A stretch of DNA of 29,808 nucleotides, from positions 1 to 29,808 of IMG/VR virus record IMGVR_UViG_3300030098_000381; one strand, given 5' to 3'. Each line of letters opens with the position of its first letter. Position 1 is the stretch's first letter. This DNA comes from a virus. The notes under the pieces are model-generated. The model was not told the DNA's origin and searched no databases. It saw only the letters and a program-made list of their open reading frames with translations. Positions 1 to 5,779 of this stretch are shown here, one piece after another. The position numbers and the translations under genes are program-made.

Positions 1-201
1 AACGTCGTAGGTGCACGTATAGGAAGCTCACACAAAAAAGGTCTTGCAGCTGATATTGCTTGTGTAGGTAGTCGTGATAGATATATAATTGTAAAAGCAC
101 TAATGGATGTAGGAATTAATCGTATAGGAATAGGTAAGACTTTTATACATTGTGATGTTGATAAAAACAAAGATGCCAATGTAATTTGGCTTTACAATTA
201 A
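1..201 (+). CDS. M15-family peptidase (endolysin), 3' part only
   Basis: The reading frame is open from the first base and encodes the last 66 residues of a protein that matches, with few changes, the C-terminal half of the complete gene at 28492-28857. It carries the Peptidase_M15_3-type zinc motifs: SSHKKGLAADI (H, then D seven residues later) and FIHCDVD (H-x-D). Such enzymes cut peptide cross-links of peptidoglycan and act as phage endolysins. The 5' half, including the SGYRTP segment, lies outside the window. The first 77 bases are identical to the other copy, after which the two drift apart (YIIV against QIIV; KNKDAN against SLDAN). The truncation is caused by the window edge, not by a mutation. 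Confidence 0.85.
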   Translation, partial: NVVGARIGSSHKKGLAADIACVGSRDRYIIVKALMDVGINRIGIGKTFIHCDVDKNKDANVIWLYN

Positions 202-203
202 AA

Positions 204-211
204 TAAATTTG
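204..211 (+). promoter_or_regulatory. TAAATTTG box upstream of holin-like gene
   Basis: TAAATTTG fits the Bacteroidota -7 consensus TAnnTTTG. The same box, followed by GAATACTAACTAAAA, is kept at 28860-28867 in the second module copy although the flanking codons differ. A TTG at 186-188 is only 15 bases upstream, shorter than the usual 17-23, and copy 2 has no clear -33 element. It may be a weak promoter for the holin-like gene or part of a conserved leader. Confidence 0.35.
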
Positions 212-233
212 AATACTAACTAAAACAAAAAAA

Positions 234-428
234 ATGAACGAATTATTAAAAAACTTTCTAATCGGTAAAATTTTAAAATCTAAAAAAGCATGGTACACAA
301 TAGCTGCTATATTAGTACAGTTATTGCATGAATCATTTGGATTAAACCCAGAAGATACTACTGCTATTATGCATTCTATAATTGCATTAGTAATAGGTCA
401 AGGAATTGCAGATAGTGCAAAGAAGTAA
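234..428 (+). CDS. Holin-like small membrane protein (copy 1)
   Basis: A 64-residue protein with a basic N-terminus (KNFLIGKILKSKKAW) and two hydrophobic stretches, about residues 20-32 and 44-58 (IIALVIGQGIA), ending in a short charged tail. Size, membrane segments and position straight after an M15 endolysin fit a phage holin that would form lesions in the inner membrane. Homology to a named holin family cannot be shown by eye. The copy at 28891 differs by a single residue (D to E near residue 41), while many third codon positions differ, so the protein is under purifying selection. The start follows an A-run typical of Bacteroidota translation starts. The end overlaps the phosphoesterase gene. 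Confidence 0.65.
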   Translation: MNELLKNFLIGKILKSKKAWYTIAAILVQLLHESFGLNPEDTTAIMHSIIALVIGQGIADSAKK

Positions 429-1140
429 CAACAGATATAGATTAAAACCACACGAGATAGCCGCTATTCAAAGGATGCGTGAAAAAGAAGTACGCAATGT
501 TTTAGTAATAGGCGACTTGCACGAACCATTTTGTTTAGATGGCTATCTTGAATGGTGCTTAGAACAATATGAATCTTATGGCTGTAATGAAGTAGTATTT
601 ATTGGCGACATTATAGATAATCATTACAGCTCTTTTCATGAAATTGATATTGAAGCAGAATATACAGGAAAACAAGAATTAGAAGTAGCTATTAAAAAGA
701 TAGCACGTTGGTATAAAGCGTTTCCTGAAGCAAGTGTTATATTAGGTAATCACGATAGAATGATTATGAGAAAAGCACAAACATCATTAATTCCTAGTAA
801 ATGGATTAAATCATACAAAGAAGTATTAGAAGTACCTAATTGGAATTTTGTAGATAGATTAGAAATAGATGATGTACAATATATTCATGGTGAAGCAGGA
901 ACGAGTAGGAGTAAGTGCCGTGCAGATATGCAAAATACAGTACAAGGACATCTACATACACAATGCTACATAGAACATTATGTAGGACAAAACTTTAGAA
1001 TTTGGGGAATGCAGGTAGGCTGTGGGATAGATCACGATAGTTATGCTATGGCTTATGCTAAACGTGGTAAGAAGCCTGCTATTGCTTGTGGTGTTGTTTT
1101 AGGTGGGAAAACACCAATTAACCTTTTGATGCCTTTATAA
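415..1140 (+). CDS. Calcineurin-like metallophosphoesterase (copy 1)
   Basis: A 241-aa protein with the full metallophosphoesterase signature: DLH at about residues 34-36, GDIID at 64-68, GNHD at 111-114, HGE at 158-160 and GHLH at 178-181. These residues hold two metal ions and hydrolyse phosphoesters; the substrate is unknown and could be nucleic acid, nucleotide or another phosphoester. I chose GTG 415, overlapping the holin-like gene by 14 bases, because a GTG is kept at the same place in the second copy (29072). TTG 406 is the longer alternative. Homology between the copies already holds from VQ-SN-RYRLKPHEI, so the first ATG (475) is too late. Its coupling to the lysis genes is conserved in both copies. 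Confidence 0.85.
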   Translation: MQRSNNRYRLKPHEIAAIQRMREKEVRNVLVIGDLHEPFCLDGYLEWCLEQYESYGCNEVVFIGDIIDNHYSSFHEIDIEAEYTGKQELEVAIKKIARWYKAFPEASVILGNHDRMIMRKAQTSLIPSKWIKSYKEVLEVPNWNFVDRLEIDDVQYIHGEAGTSRSKCRADMQNTVQGHLHTQCYIEHYVGQNFRIWGMQVGCGIDHDSYAMAYAKRGKKPAIACGVVLGGKTPINLLMPL

Positions 1141-1217
1141 TGAAAGAAAAGCACCAATTACCTATTATTATTATATATATGCTAATCATAGTATTAGTTA
1201 TATCCCTATCCTTATAA
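1140..1217 (+). CDS. Tiny single-span membrane peptide (25 aa)
   Basis: The ATG shares its A with the stop of the phosphoesterase gene (TAATG), the same coupling seen at other junctions in this genome. The product is a short polar head (MKEKHQLP) followed by about 17 hydrophobic residues rich in Ile, Leu and Val. The second module copy also has TAATGAAA at the same spot, but the window ends after three codons there (MKP). It may be a spanin-like or holin-modulating peptide or simply a chance ORF. No function can be assigned. Confidence 0.4.
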   Translation: MKEKHQLPIIIIYMLIIVLVISLSL

Positions 1218-1251
1218 ACCTTTATTAACATACTCTTTGTTAATAACTTTT

Positions 1252-1285
1252 TTAATTATTTTGTTAATTATTTTGTTAATTATTC
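1252..1285 (+). repeat. 12-bp tandem repeats at the early promoter
   Basis: TTAATTATTTTG occurs at 1252-1263 and 1264-1275, and its first nine bases again at 1276-1284. The array sits between the -33-like TTG and the -7 box of the probable early promoter, so it could be an operator, an UP-like AT-rich element or an unwinding element. Confidence 0.6.
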
Positions 1286-1294
1286 TTATGTTTG
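1261..1294 (+). promoter_or_regulatory. Bacteroidota-type early promoter
   Basis: TTG at 1261-1263 and TATGTTTG at 1287-1294 are separated by 23 bases, within the TTG-N17-23-TAnnTTTG pattern described for Flavobacterium. The site lies in the longest AT-rich non-coding stretch of the left end. It is followed by a hairpin leader and then an unbroken run of small genes through 2626. Transcription would start close to 1300. This is the best host-type promoter in the window. Confidence 0.6.
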
Positions 1295-1318
1295 CACCAT
1301 AATTAATAACCATAACCA

Positions 1319-1358
1319 AGAGGGGTGGGCTAAATGCCAAATGACTAAACACCCCTCT
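1319..1358 (+). promoter_or_regulatory. Leader hairpin before first early gene
   Basis: AGAGGGGTG (1319-1327) pairs perfectly with CACCCCTCT (1350-1358), and GGC/GCC can pair inside the loop. The stem lies about 25 bases after the predicted transcription start and ends 15 bases before ATG 1374. There is no T tract after it, so it is more likely an mRNA-stabilising or attenuating leader than a simple terminator. Confidence 0.55.
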
Positions 1359-1373
1359 ATAAAACAAAAGAAA

Positions 1374-1592
1374 ATGGAAAAACAATTTAAAGTAATTAAC
1401 AGAGAATCAAGAAAGCAACAGATTATGAATGCTAAAGAAGTTGCTAGATTCTTTAAGCTAAACACCATAAGAGATTATGCTGTTAGCACAGTAAAACCAA
1501 CTCAAGAAAAATTCTTAGAAAATTTATTAATAAGCTGTATGTCTTTATTAATAATAGTATTAACAACTAAACTTTTTATACAATGGATATAG
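1374..1592 (+). CDS. Small early protein with C-terminal membrane segment
   Basis: A 72-aa protein starting MEKQFKVIN. The N-terminal two thirds are basic and polar. The last 24 residues (LLISCMSLLIIVLTTKLFIQWI) form one membrane span. I prefer ATG 1374 because it follows an A-rich leader. The upstream ATG 1341, which would add 11 residues, lies inside the loop of the leader hairpin. It is the first gene of the early run and overlaps the next gene by 10 bases. I recognise no family; early phage genes of this size are often host-takeover factors, but nothing in the sequence shows that. Confidence 0.55.
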   Translation: MEKQFKVINRESRKQQIMNAKEVARFFKLNTIRDYAVSTVKPTQEKFLENLLISCMSLLIIVLTTKLFIQWI

Positions 1593-1876
1593 TTTGTGAA
1601 GATCATGTAACAAAGTCTATCTACTGGAAAGATGAAAAAGCTAAATGTATAAATAGTGGTAAAACATTTTTTGACCTTAGTAAATGCAATAGAACTTATA
1701 GAATGATAGGTACAGTAGAACAAATTGATAAGATGTGTTGTGATATGATAGACAGGGGTGTACAATGGCAAGATTATTATAAAGCACCATTAAAAGAAAA
1801 ATACTTAGATTTGTACAAGAAAAATAATAGTGAAGTAGTAATTTTAAATTTAATAGAATGGAAAGAGAAATATTAA
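1583..1876 (+). CDS. Hypothetical early protein, 97 aa
   Basis: A 97-residue soluble protein with five cysteines (C5, C22, C35, C52, C53) spread through the first half and a charged, Lys/Glu-rich C-terminal part. The cysteines are not spaced as clear CxxC pairs, so a zinc site is not evident. It overlaps the previous gene by 10 bases and is followed closely by the next one, so it belongs to the early operon. The family is not recognised. Confidence 0.55.
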   Translation: MDIVCEDHVTKSIYWKDEKAKCINSGKTFFDLSKCNRTYRMIGTVEQIDKMCCDMIDRGVQWQDYYKAPLKEKYLDLYKKNNSEVVILNLIEWKEKY

Positions 1877-1881
1877 AAAGA

Positions 1882-2058
1882 ATGAATAACATAAACACAT
1901 TTCAATGTTGTGATGGTGAAGTGTATTTAAGAGGTACTGATGAGCAAGGAAAAGACTTTATGGTATGTTGGGATGCTTATGACTTTTTAAATTGGATAGA
2001 TTCAGATACAGTTAAATATATTAAAGAACAAGTAATTAAACACATAAAAGAAAAATGA
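1882..2058 (+). CDS. Hypothetical early protein, 58 aa
   Basis: A small acidic protein starting MNNINTFQCCDGEVYLRG, with aromatic residues (FMVCWDAYDFLNWID) and a charged helical end. I use ATG 1882, five bases after the preceding stop. The longer start at 1858 would overlap the upstream gene by 19 bases. The stop overlaps the next ATG (ATGA), which implies translational coupling. The family is not recognised. Confidence 0.5.
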   Translation: MNNINTFQCCDGEVYLRGTDEQGKDFMVCWDAYDFLNWIDSDTVKYIKEQVIKHIKEK

Positions 2059-2243
2059 AAGAACACATGCCACAAAACAGTATAAATACTAAATATGGTG
2101 AAGAACTTGCTAATGAAAAAATGAACTTTTATAAAACAGATAATGCTAGATTAAAACAGTATAATCTAAAATTAAAAATGCAAGTAATAGAATTAAGACA
2201 AAAATTAATAAACATAGAAAAAATATTAAATAAGAAAATATGA
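2055..2243 (+). CDS. Small coiled-coil protein, 62 aa
   Basis: A 62-residue Lys/Glu/Asn-rich protein. From about residue 20 it is a continuous predicted helix with leucine and isoleucine at heptad spacing (LKQYNLKLKMQVIELRQKL), so it is probably a coiled coil that oligomerises. It is joined by ATGA overlaps to the genes on both sides. The function is unknown. The next gene looks recombination-related, so it may be an accessory of that step. Confidence 0.5.
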   Translation: MKEHMPQNSINTKYGEELANEKMNFYKTDNARLKQYNLKLKMQVIELRQKLINIEKILNKKI

Positions 2244-2626
2244 AAACAGAAAAACTTAAAGAAAAGTATATAAGATATGAATTAACAAAAGATGATGTGT
2301 TTAAGCATCAACACTACATCATCATCACAAGGTCTGGCATTGAGAAGATTCAAGCTATTGAAAACATAACTATCTACTATGACATAATAAAAAGTGAACC
2401 TAATTTTGCAAGTGTAAAAGCTATTGCAAGAAAAGAAGGTAAAATGGTAGAAACATTTGGATCAGCTTTAAAAGGAAACAGCTTTAAAGATGGCAATACA
2501 AACACTTGGTATGTATTAGAAATGGCTGAAAAAAGAGCTTTATCAAGAGCAGTTCTTAAAATGACAGGCTTCTACGAGTTAGGAGTATTTGGTGAAGATG
2601 AATCAGAAGATTTTAAAAACAACTAA
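2240..2626 (+). CDS. Putative recombination-associated protein (annealase-like motif)
   Basis: A 128-aa protein with the segment EMAEKRALSRAVLKMTGFYELGVFGEDE near residues 93-120. This resembles the conserved E-A/E-x-R-A-x-x-R-A helix found in several phage single-strand annealing and recombination proteins (Erf/Rad52-like groups). A strand-rich region comes first (YIIITRSGIEKIQAIENITIYYDI). It ends the early run directly upstream of the SSB leader, which fits a DNA-recombination role. The family call is tentative; it could equally be an uncharacterised phage protein sharing this helix. Confidence 0.45.
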   Translation: MKTEKLKEKYIRYELTKDDVFKHQHYIIITRSGIEKIQAIENITIYYDIIKSEPNFASVKAIARKEGKMVETFGSALKGNSFKDGNTNTWYVLEMAEKRALSRAVLKMTGFYELGVFGEDESEDFKNN

Positions 2627-2631
2627 AACAC

Positions 2632-2703
2632 AATAGACAGGTTTATTATCATTATAATATTAACTGAGCGGTTATACTTTGTAAAGATGATGCCCTGTCT
2701 ATT
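2632..2703 (+). promoter_or_regulatory. Long leader hairpin upstream of the SSB gene
   Basis: AATAGACAGG (2632-2641) pairs perfectly with CCTGTCTATT (2694-2703) across a 52-base loop. After it comes TTAACTAAAAACAAA and the SSB start at 2730. The loop contains TATACTTTG, which is close to but not an exact TAnnTTTG box. This is probably an mRNA leader structure or protein-binding site controlling SSB expression; autoregulation by the SSB itself is possible. Confidence 0.5.
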
Positions 2704-2729
2704 TAATTATTAACTAAAAACAAAAAAAA

Positions 2730-3071
2730 ATGACAATTTCAGGAACATTAATTAAAAAACTAGAAGTACAAAGAGGAATAAGTAAAACAGGTAATGAATG
2801 GAAAAAACAATCTATTATAATTGAGCAAGAAGATCAATATAAAACAAAGGTATGTATTGATGTTATGGGGGATAAAATAGAAAGAGTAGAAAAGATGGAG
2901 GTTGGCAATCATTATGATATATCTGTTAATATAGGATCAAGAGAATATAATGGCAAATGGTACACTAATATAAGTGGATGGTTCTTTGCTAATGAAAAGA
3001 CTTCATCAAAAATATCTAAAGCTGATGATGTTTATAATGATGATGAAGATAATAATGATTTACCTTTTTAA
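2730..3071 (+). CDS. ssb: Single-stranded DNA-binding protein (DUF3127-like)
   Basis: A 113-aa protein with an OB-fold-like run of strands (ISGTLIKKLEVQRGISKTGNEWKKQSIIIE..., ending YNGKWYTNISGWFF at about 71-84). It then has an acidic linker and the tip DEDNNDLPF, the protein-docking tail typical of bacterial and phage SSBs. The N-terminal pattern matches the DUF3127 group found in Bacteroidota and their phages. It would coat single-stranded DNA in replication and recombination and recruit partners through its tip. The gene has its own hairpin leader and a strong A-rich start, suggesting high and separately controlled expression. Confidence 0.8.
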   Translation: MTISGTLIKKLEVQRGISKTGNEWKKQSIIIEQEDQYKTKVCIDVMGDKIERVEKMEVGNHYDISVNIGSREYNGKWYTNISGWFFANEKTSSKISKADDVYNDDEDNNDLPF

Positions 3072-3073
3072 TT

Positions 3074-3583
3074 ATGAAAGCAGAAGATAAATTTTTAAAT
3101 ATATGTAGACTAACAACAGATACACTTAATATTTGTTCAGATCATATATTTAGCAATTCAAGAATGAAAGAGGTTGTTATACCTAGAGCAGTAGCATGTA
3201 TGGTAGCTAGACTTGGTGAAAACACAAAGCATAGTGTAATTGCTAAAGTATTTAATAAAAATAGGGCTTCTATATATTATTATGAAAAGCAACATCCAAA
3301 TAACTTTTTATACTGGTCAGAATATAGAAGGTCTTTTAAGAAAGTTTTAAATGCTTATAATAAAATAGAAGGAGCAAAAAAAACTTTTGATAGTAAAAAA
3401 GAAATGCTTAAATATTTTAAATTACATAATATTGAAGATAGTAGTACCCTAGATTTACTTATAGTTATTAAATCAGGTGAAATTGAAGCTAAGGTAAAAA
3501 CTTCTTATTTTAATTTTTCTGATATTATGAAAAAAATTACATTTGCATTACAGCACTACAAATATGATTTTAAAATAATATGA
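3074..3583 (+). CDS. DnaA domain-IV-like DNA-binding protein
   Basis: A 169-aa protein. Residues about 29-75 (SRMKEVVIPRAVACMVARLGENTKHSVIAKVFNKNRASIYYY) resemble the DnaA C-terminal domain: the R-x-x-x-x-x-PR-x-x-x helix and then the helix that reads DnaA boxes, with Ser/Ile-Tyr in place of the usual HSTV. There is no AAA+ ATPase part, so it is not a full initiator. Lying between SSB and the HTH replication protein, it could mark the phage origin or interfere with host DnaA. The C-terminal half is not recognised. The stop overlaps the next start (ATGA). Confidence 0.6.
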   Translation: MKAEDKFLNICRLTTDTLNICSDHIFSNSRMKEVVIPRAVACMVARLGENTKHSVIAKVFNKNRASIYYYEKQHPNNFLYWSEYRRSFKKVLNAYNKIEGAKKTFDSKKEMLKYFKLHNIEDSSTLDLLIVIKSGEIEAKVKTSYFNFSDIMKKITFALQHYKYDFKII

Positions 3584-4179
3584 TAGAAAAGCCTAATTAC
3601 TATGCTATAATACCTGCAAGTGTAAGGTACTCTAATTTAAAACCTAATGCAAAACTATTATATGGTGAAATTACAGCATTAAGTGGCAAATTAGGGTACT
3701 GCTATGCAACTAACAATTACTTTGCAGAACTGTATGGAGTGAGTAAAAATACAGTAAGTAGATGGATAGGTGATTTAAGCAGCTTAGGATTTATTAATAT
3801 TGAAGTAGAACGCAATGATAAAAAGCAAGTGATAAAAAGAAGGATAGGTATAGTACAAAAAGATGATAGGGGTATATACAAAAAGAGCAAAGAGAATAAT
3901 ACAAGTATTAATAATACAAGTAATATAAATATAACTAAGGAAAAATTTATTTCTGAGGTTATGACTTTTGATTATCCAAAAGATATGCTAGAAGATTTTA
4001 TTAATTATTGGTGTGAAGGAAAAAAGAAAATGAGATACCAAAAACAAAGCACTTTTGAAATAAAATTAAGACTTTTACGTTGGGCTAAGAATCAAAAAAA
4101 ATGGAATAAACCTCAGCAAAAAATGTCTAAACTAGATGCACAAATAAGTGAATGGCAAAAAGCAAAAGAATTACTATGA
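3580..4179 (+). CDS. Helix-turn-helix replication protein (initiator/loader type)
   Basis: A 199-aa protein. Residues 5-72 form an HTH_36-type winged helix (YYAIIPASVRYSNLKPNAK..., ATNNYFAELYGVSKNTVSRWIGDLSSLGFI) as in phage and plasmid replication proteins. A low-complexity Asn/Ser/Ile linker follows at about 105-120. The C-terminal domain (FDYPKDMLEDFINYWCEG, FEIKLRLLRWAKNQKKW) is of the type seen in phage replisome organisers. It probably binds the origin and recruits the host helicase, as no phage helicase or polymerase is visible. It is coupled to both neighbours by ATGA overlaps. Confidence 0.65.
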   Translation: MIEKPNYYAIIPASVRYSNLKPNAKLLYGEITALSGKLGYCYATNNYFAELYGVSKNTVSRWIGDLSSLGFINIEVERNDKKQVIKRRIGIVQKDDRGIYKKSKENNTSINNTSNINITKEKFISEVMTFDYPKDMLEDFINYWCEGKKKMRYQKQSTFEIKLRLLRWAKNQKKWNKPQQKMSKLDAQISEWQKAKELL

Positions 4180-4385
4180 AAGATTTAGAATATAATGAAA
4201 ACATTATAGAAGATTTAGGGATTACTGAAATGCAAGTATTAAATATTATATCAGTATGGTACACAAATGGAATGATGCCTGATATAATACAAAATGAAGA
4301 TGGTTTTGAATTAGATGAATTAGTTGATAATTTATTTTTTGATAAATTTGAAGAAGAAGAAACAATTAGAAACATAAAGTTATGA
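4176..4385 (+). CDS. Small acidic hypothetical protein, 69 aa
   Basis: A very acidic 69-residue protein (MKDLEYNENIIEDLGITEMQV, then a Glu/Asp-rich second half) with a predicted helical make-up. I use ATG 4176, which forms an ATGA overlap with the preceding stop. The upstream start at 4152 would overlap the replication gene by 28 bases. It is also joined by ATGA to the next gene. The acidity recalls DNA-mimic or antirestriction proteins, but no specific family is recognised. Confidence 0.55.
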   Translation: MKDLEYNENIIEDLGITEMQVLNIISVWYTNGMMPDIIQNEDGFELDELVDNLFFDKFEEEETIRNIKL

Positions 4386-4747
4386 AACATTTAAAAGATT
4401 ACAACGTACAAGAACTTTCAGAAAAAGTTTTAGATTTACTTGCAAAGACTTCTGTAGAAATAGGACATAAAGTTGATGCACAAACTTTAGCAAGTCTAAG
4501 CAAGATATTTGCACAAGACTTAATTACAGAAAGAAGATTCAGAAATTTATACTTTAAGCAAATAGAAGAAGCCTTTTACATAGGTGTAAGATTTGGTAAA
4601 GATGAACCATTTATGAATATAAGAACTTTCTATAAGTGGGTGTATAGTCATAAAAAAACTATTGACAATGCTTACTATGAAGTACACACATTAGGTAATG
4701 ATCCAAAACAAGTACCATATTATGAACCTACAAAACTATTAACATGA
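4382..4747 (+). CDS. Helical hypothetical protein in the replication block
   Basis: A 121-aa, mostly helical protein with a conserved-looking core (LASLSKIFAQDLITERRFRNLYFKQIEEAFYIGVRFGKDEPFMNIRTFYKWVYSHKK). Its site behind the HTH replication protein suggests a replication accessory, such as a helicase-loader-like factor, but this is only context. Its last seven codons before the stop lie within the left 24-bp direct repeat flanking the methyltransferase gene. It now ends LLT; if the cassette were removed it would end LLN and overlap ATG 5404 as TAATG. Confidence 0.6.
   Translation: MKHLKDYNVQELSEKVLDLLAKTSVEIGHKVDAQTLASLSKIFAQDLITERRFRNLYFKQIEEAFYIGVRFGKDEPFMNIRTFYKWVYSHKKTIDNAYYEVHTLGNDPKQVPYYEPTKLLT
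4719..4742 (+). repeat. Left 24-bp direct repeat flanking the C5-methyltransferase gene
   Basis: Exact match to 5376-5399, starting ATTATGAACC and ending CTATTAA. The repeat covers the last codons of the gene at 4382 and ends two bases before the methyltransferase ATG. The bases on either side of the repeat differ from the other copy. Confidence 0.9.
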
Positions 4748-5382
4748 ATGTATTAGAATTATTTGCAGGTAGTAGAAGTTTTAGTAAAGTAGCAGAAGAA
4801 TTAGGACATAAAACTTTTACAAGTGATATAAAAAAATTTGATAAAATAGATTATGTAACAAATATATTAGAATTTGATTATACAAAAGTACCTTTTAAAC
4901 CTGATGTAATTTGGGCTTCACCACCTTGCACATATTTTAGTGTAGCAAGTATTGGAAAACATTGGAATAAAGACCATACACCAAAAACATTAGAAGCAAT
5001 AGTTGGCTGTCAAATTGTTAGAAAAACATTAGAGATAATAGATTTTTTACAACCTGATTATTTTTTTATAGAAAATCCAAGAGGCAAATTAAGGAAGTTA
5101 AGTTTTATGCAAAAATTACCTAGAGCAACAGTAACATATTGTCAATATGGAGATACAAGAATGAAACCAACAGATATATGGACTAATCATCTATCAAGCA
5201 ATGATTTGTTTGGTGACAACAAATTACAAGGTTGGTTACCTAGACCTATATGTAAAAATGGTGATACTTGTCATGTATCAGCACCAAGAGGTTCACAAAC
5301 AGGAACACAAGGTTTAAAAGGTAACTATGAAAGAAGTAAAGTACCTTATGAATTATGCAAAGAAATATTATTATCATTATGA
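4744..5382 (+). CDS. DNA (cytosine-5) methyltransferase, compact phage type
   Basis: A 212-aa protein with C5-methyltransferase motifs in order: motif I LELFAGSRSFSKVA (4-17), the SPPC loop with catalytic Cys62 in WASPPCTYFS, motif VI as ENPRG (110-114, in place of ENV), and QYGDTRMKPTDIWTN (134-148). The end, SKVPYELCKEIL, matches the family. It would methylate cytosine C5 in the phage DNA, probably against host restriction; no partner nuclease is present. It is shorter than typical bacterial enzymes and lacks a large target-recognition domain, so specificity cannot be guessed. The gene begins right after one 24-bp repeat and its TGA lies in the second, a sign of a mobile or recently acquired cassette. 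Confidence 0.8.
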   Translation: MNVLELFAGSRSFSKVAEELGHKTFTSDIKKFDKIDYVTNILEFDYTKVPFKPDVIWASPPCTYFSVASIGKHWNKDHTPKTLEAIVGCQIVRKTLEIIDFLQPDYFFIENPRGKLRKLSFMQKLPRATVTYCQYGDTRMKPTDIWTNHLSSNDLFGDNKLQGWLPRPICKNGDTCHVSAPRGSQTGTQGLKGNYERSKVPYELCKEILLSL

Positions 5383-5399
5383 ACCTACAAAACTATTAA
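5376..5399 (+). repeat. Right 24-bp direct repeat flanking the C5-methyltransferase gene
   Basis: Second exact copy of the repeat at 4719-4742, lying 657 bases downstream. It contains the methyltransferase stop codon (5380-5382). In the reading frame of the upstream gene it re-creates that gene's C-terminus (YEPTKLL) followed by Asn and TAA at 5402-5404. Confidence 0.9.
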
Positions 5400-5403
5400 A
5401 CTA

Positions 5404-5487
5404 ATGGAAACACTAATTGCAATACCAATTATATTATCTTTATTGTTTATGATAATATATCAAAACAACAAAAACTATGAAAACTAA
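5404..5487 (+). CDS. Tiny single-span membrane peptide (27 aa)
   Basis: ATG 5404 opens a 27-residue ORF: METLIAIPIILSLLFMIIYQ followed by a polar tail (NNKNYEN). It is one membrane span with a short cytoplasmic end. It fills the otherwise empty space between the methyltransferase and the next gene and overlaps that gene by 11 bases. Without the methyltransferase cassette its ATG would overlap the stop of the 4382 gene as TAATG, which supports it as a real ancestral gene. The function is unknown. Confidence 0.5.
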   Translation: METLIAIPIILSLLFMIIYQNNKNYEN

Positions 5488-5779
5488 AGAAGAAATAGAG
5501 AAACTATTAACAATAGATGAACGTTTAAGAGATTCAGATTGTAAATTAATAGCTAGATTTTGGGCAAATGAATTAGCAGCTAAGAATATAGATATACACA
5601 ACATATCTGCTTACGAATTTTTATCTATGTATGCTACTAACCAATTACATAATACAGAAGGTATTTCAAGAATGAGAAGAAAAGTACAAGAAGAAAACAA
5701 ACATTTAAGAGGTCAGTTCTACAAAGGTAGACAAACAACTAAGCAGGATGAATGGAAAGCTAAATTAGGATATGCCTAA
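5477..5779 (+). CDS. Conserved hypothetical phage protein, 100 aa
   Basis: A 100-residue helical protein: an acidic N-terminus, then DSDCKLIARFWANELAAKNIDIHNISAYEFLSMYA and a basic end (ISRMRRKVQEENKHLRGQFYKGRQ...WKAKLGYA). The basic tail looks suited to binding nucleic acid. It overlaps the NinG-like nuclease gene downstream by 8 bases, so the two are probably co-translated and may act together in recombination. I do not recognise a named family. Confidence 0.6.
   Translation: MKTKEEIEKLLTIDERLRDSDCKLIARFWANELAAKNIDIHNISAYEFLSMYATNQLHNTEGISRMRRKVQEENKHLRGQFYKGRQTTKQDEWKAKLGYA

Larger units (their letters stand above)
1..1145. repeat. Left copy of duplicated endolysin-holin-phosphoesterase module
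   Basis: This stretch is collinear with 28657-29805. Both hold the M15 peptidase C-terminus, a TAAATTTG box, an A-rich leader, a 64-aa holin-like gene, an overlapping phosphoesterase gene and the first codons of a small ORF. The first 77 bases are identical. The holin genes differ mostly at silent positions, and the phosphoesterases are clearly diverged in their central part (about six residues in ten alike overall, by eye). Confidence 0.9.

Noticed and set aside
2671-2679. TATACTTTG in the SSB leader as a promoter -7 box
   Set aside because: One base too long for TAnnTTTG, no TTG at the proper distance, and it lies within the loop of a perfect hairpin; kept only as a weak possibility.
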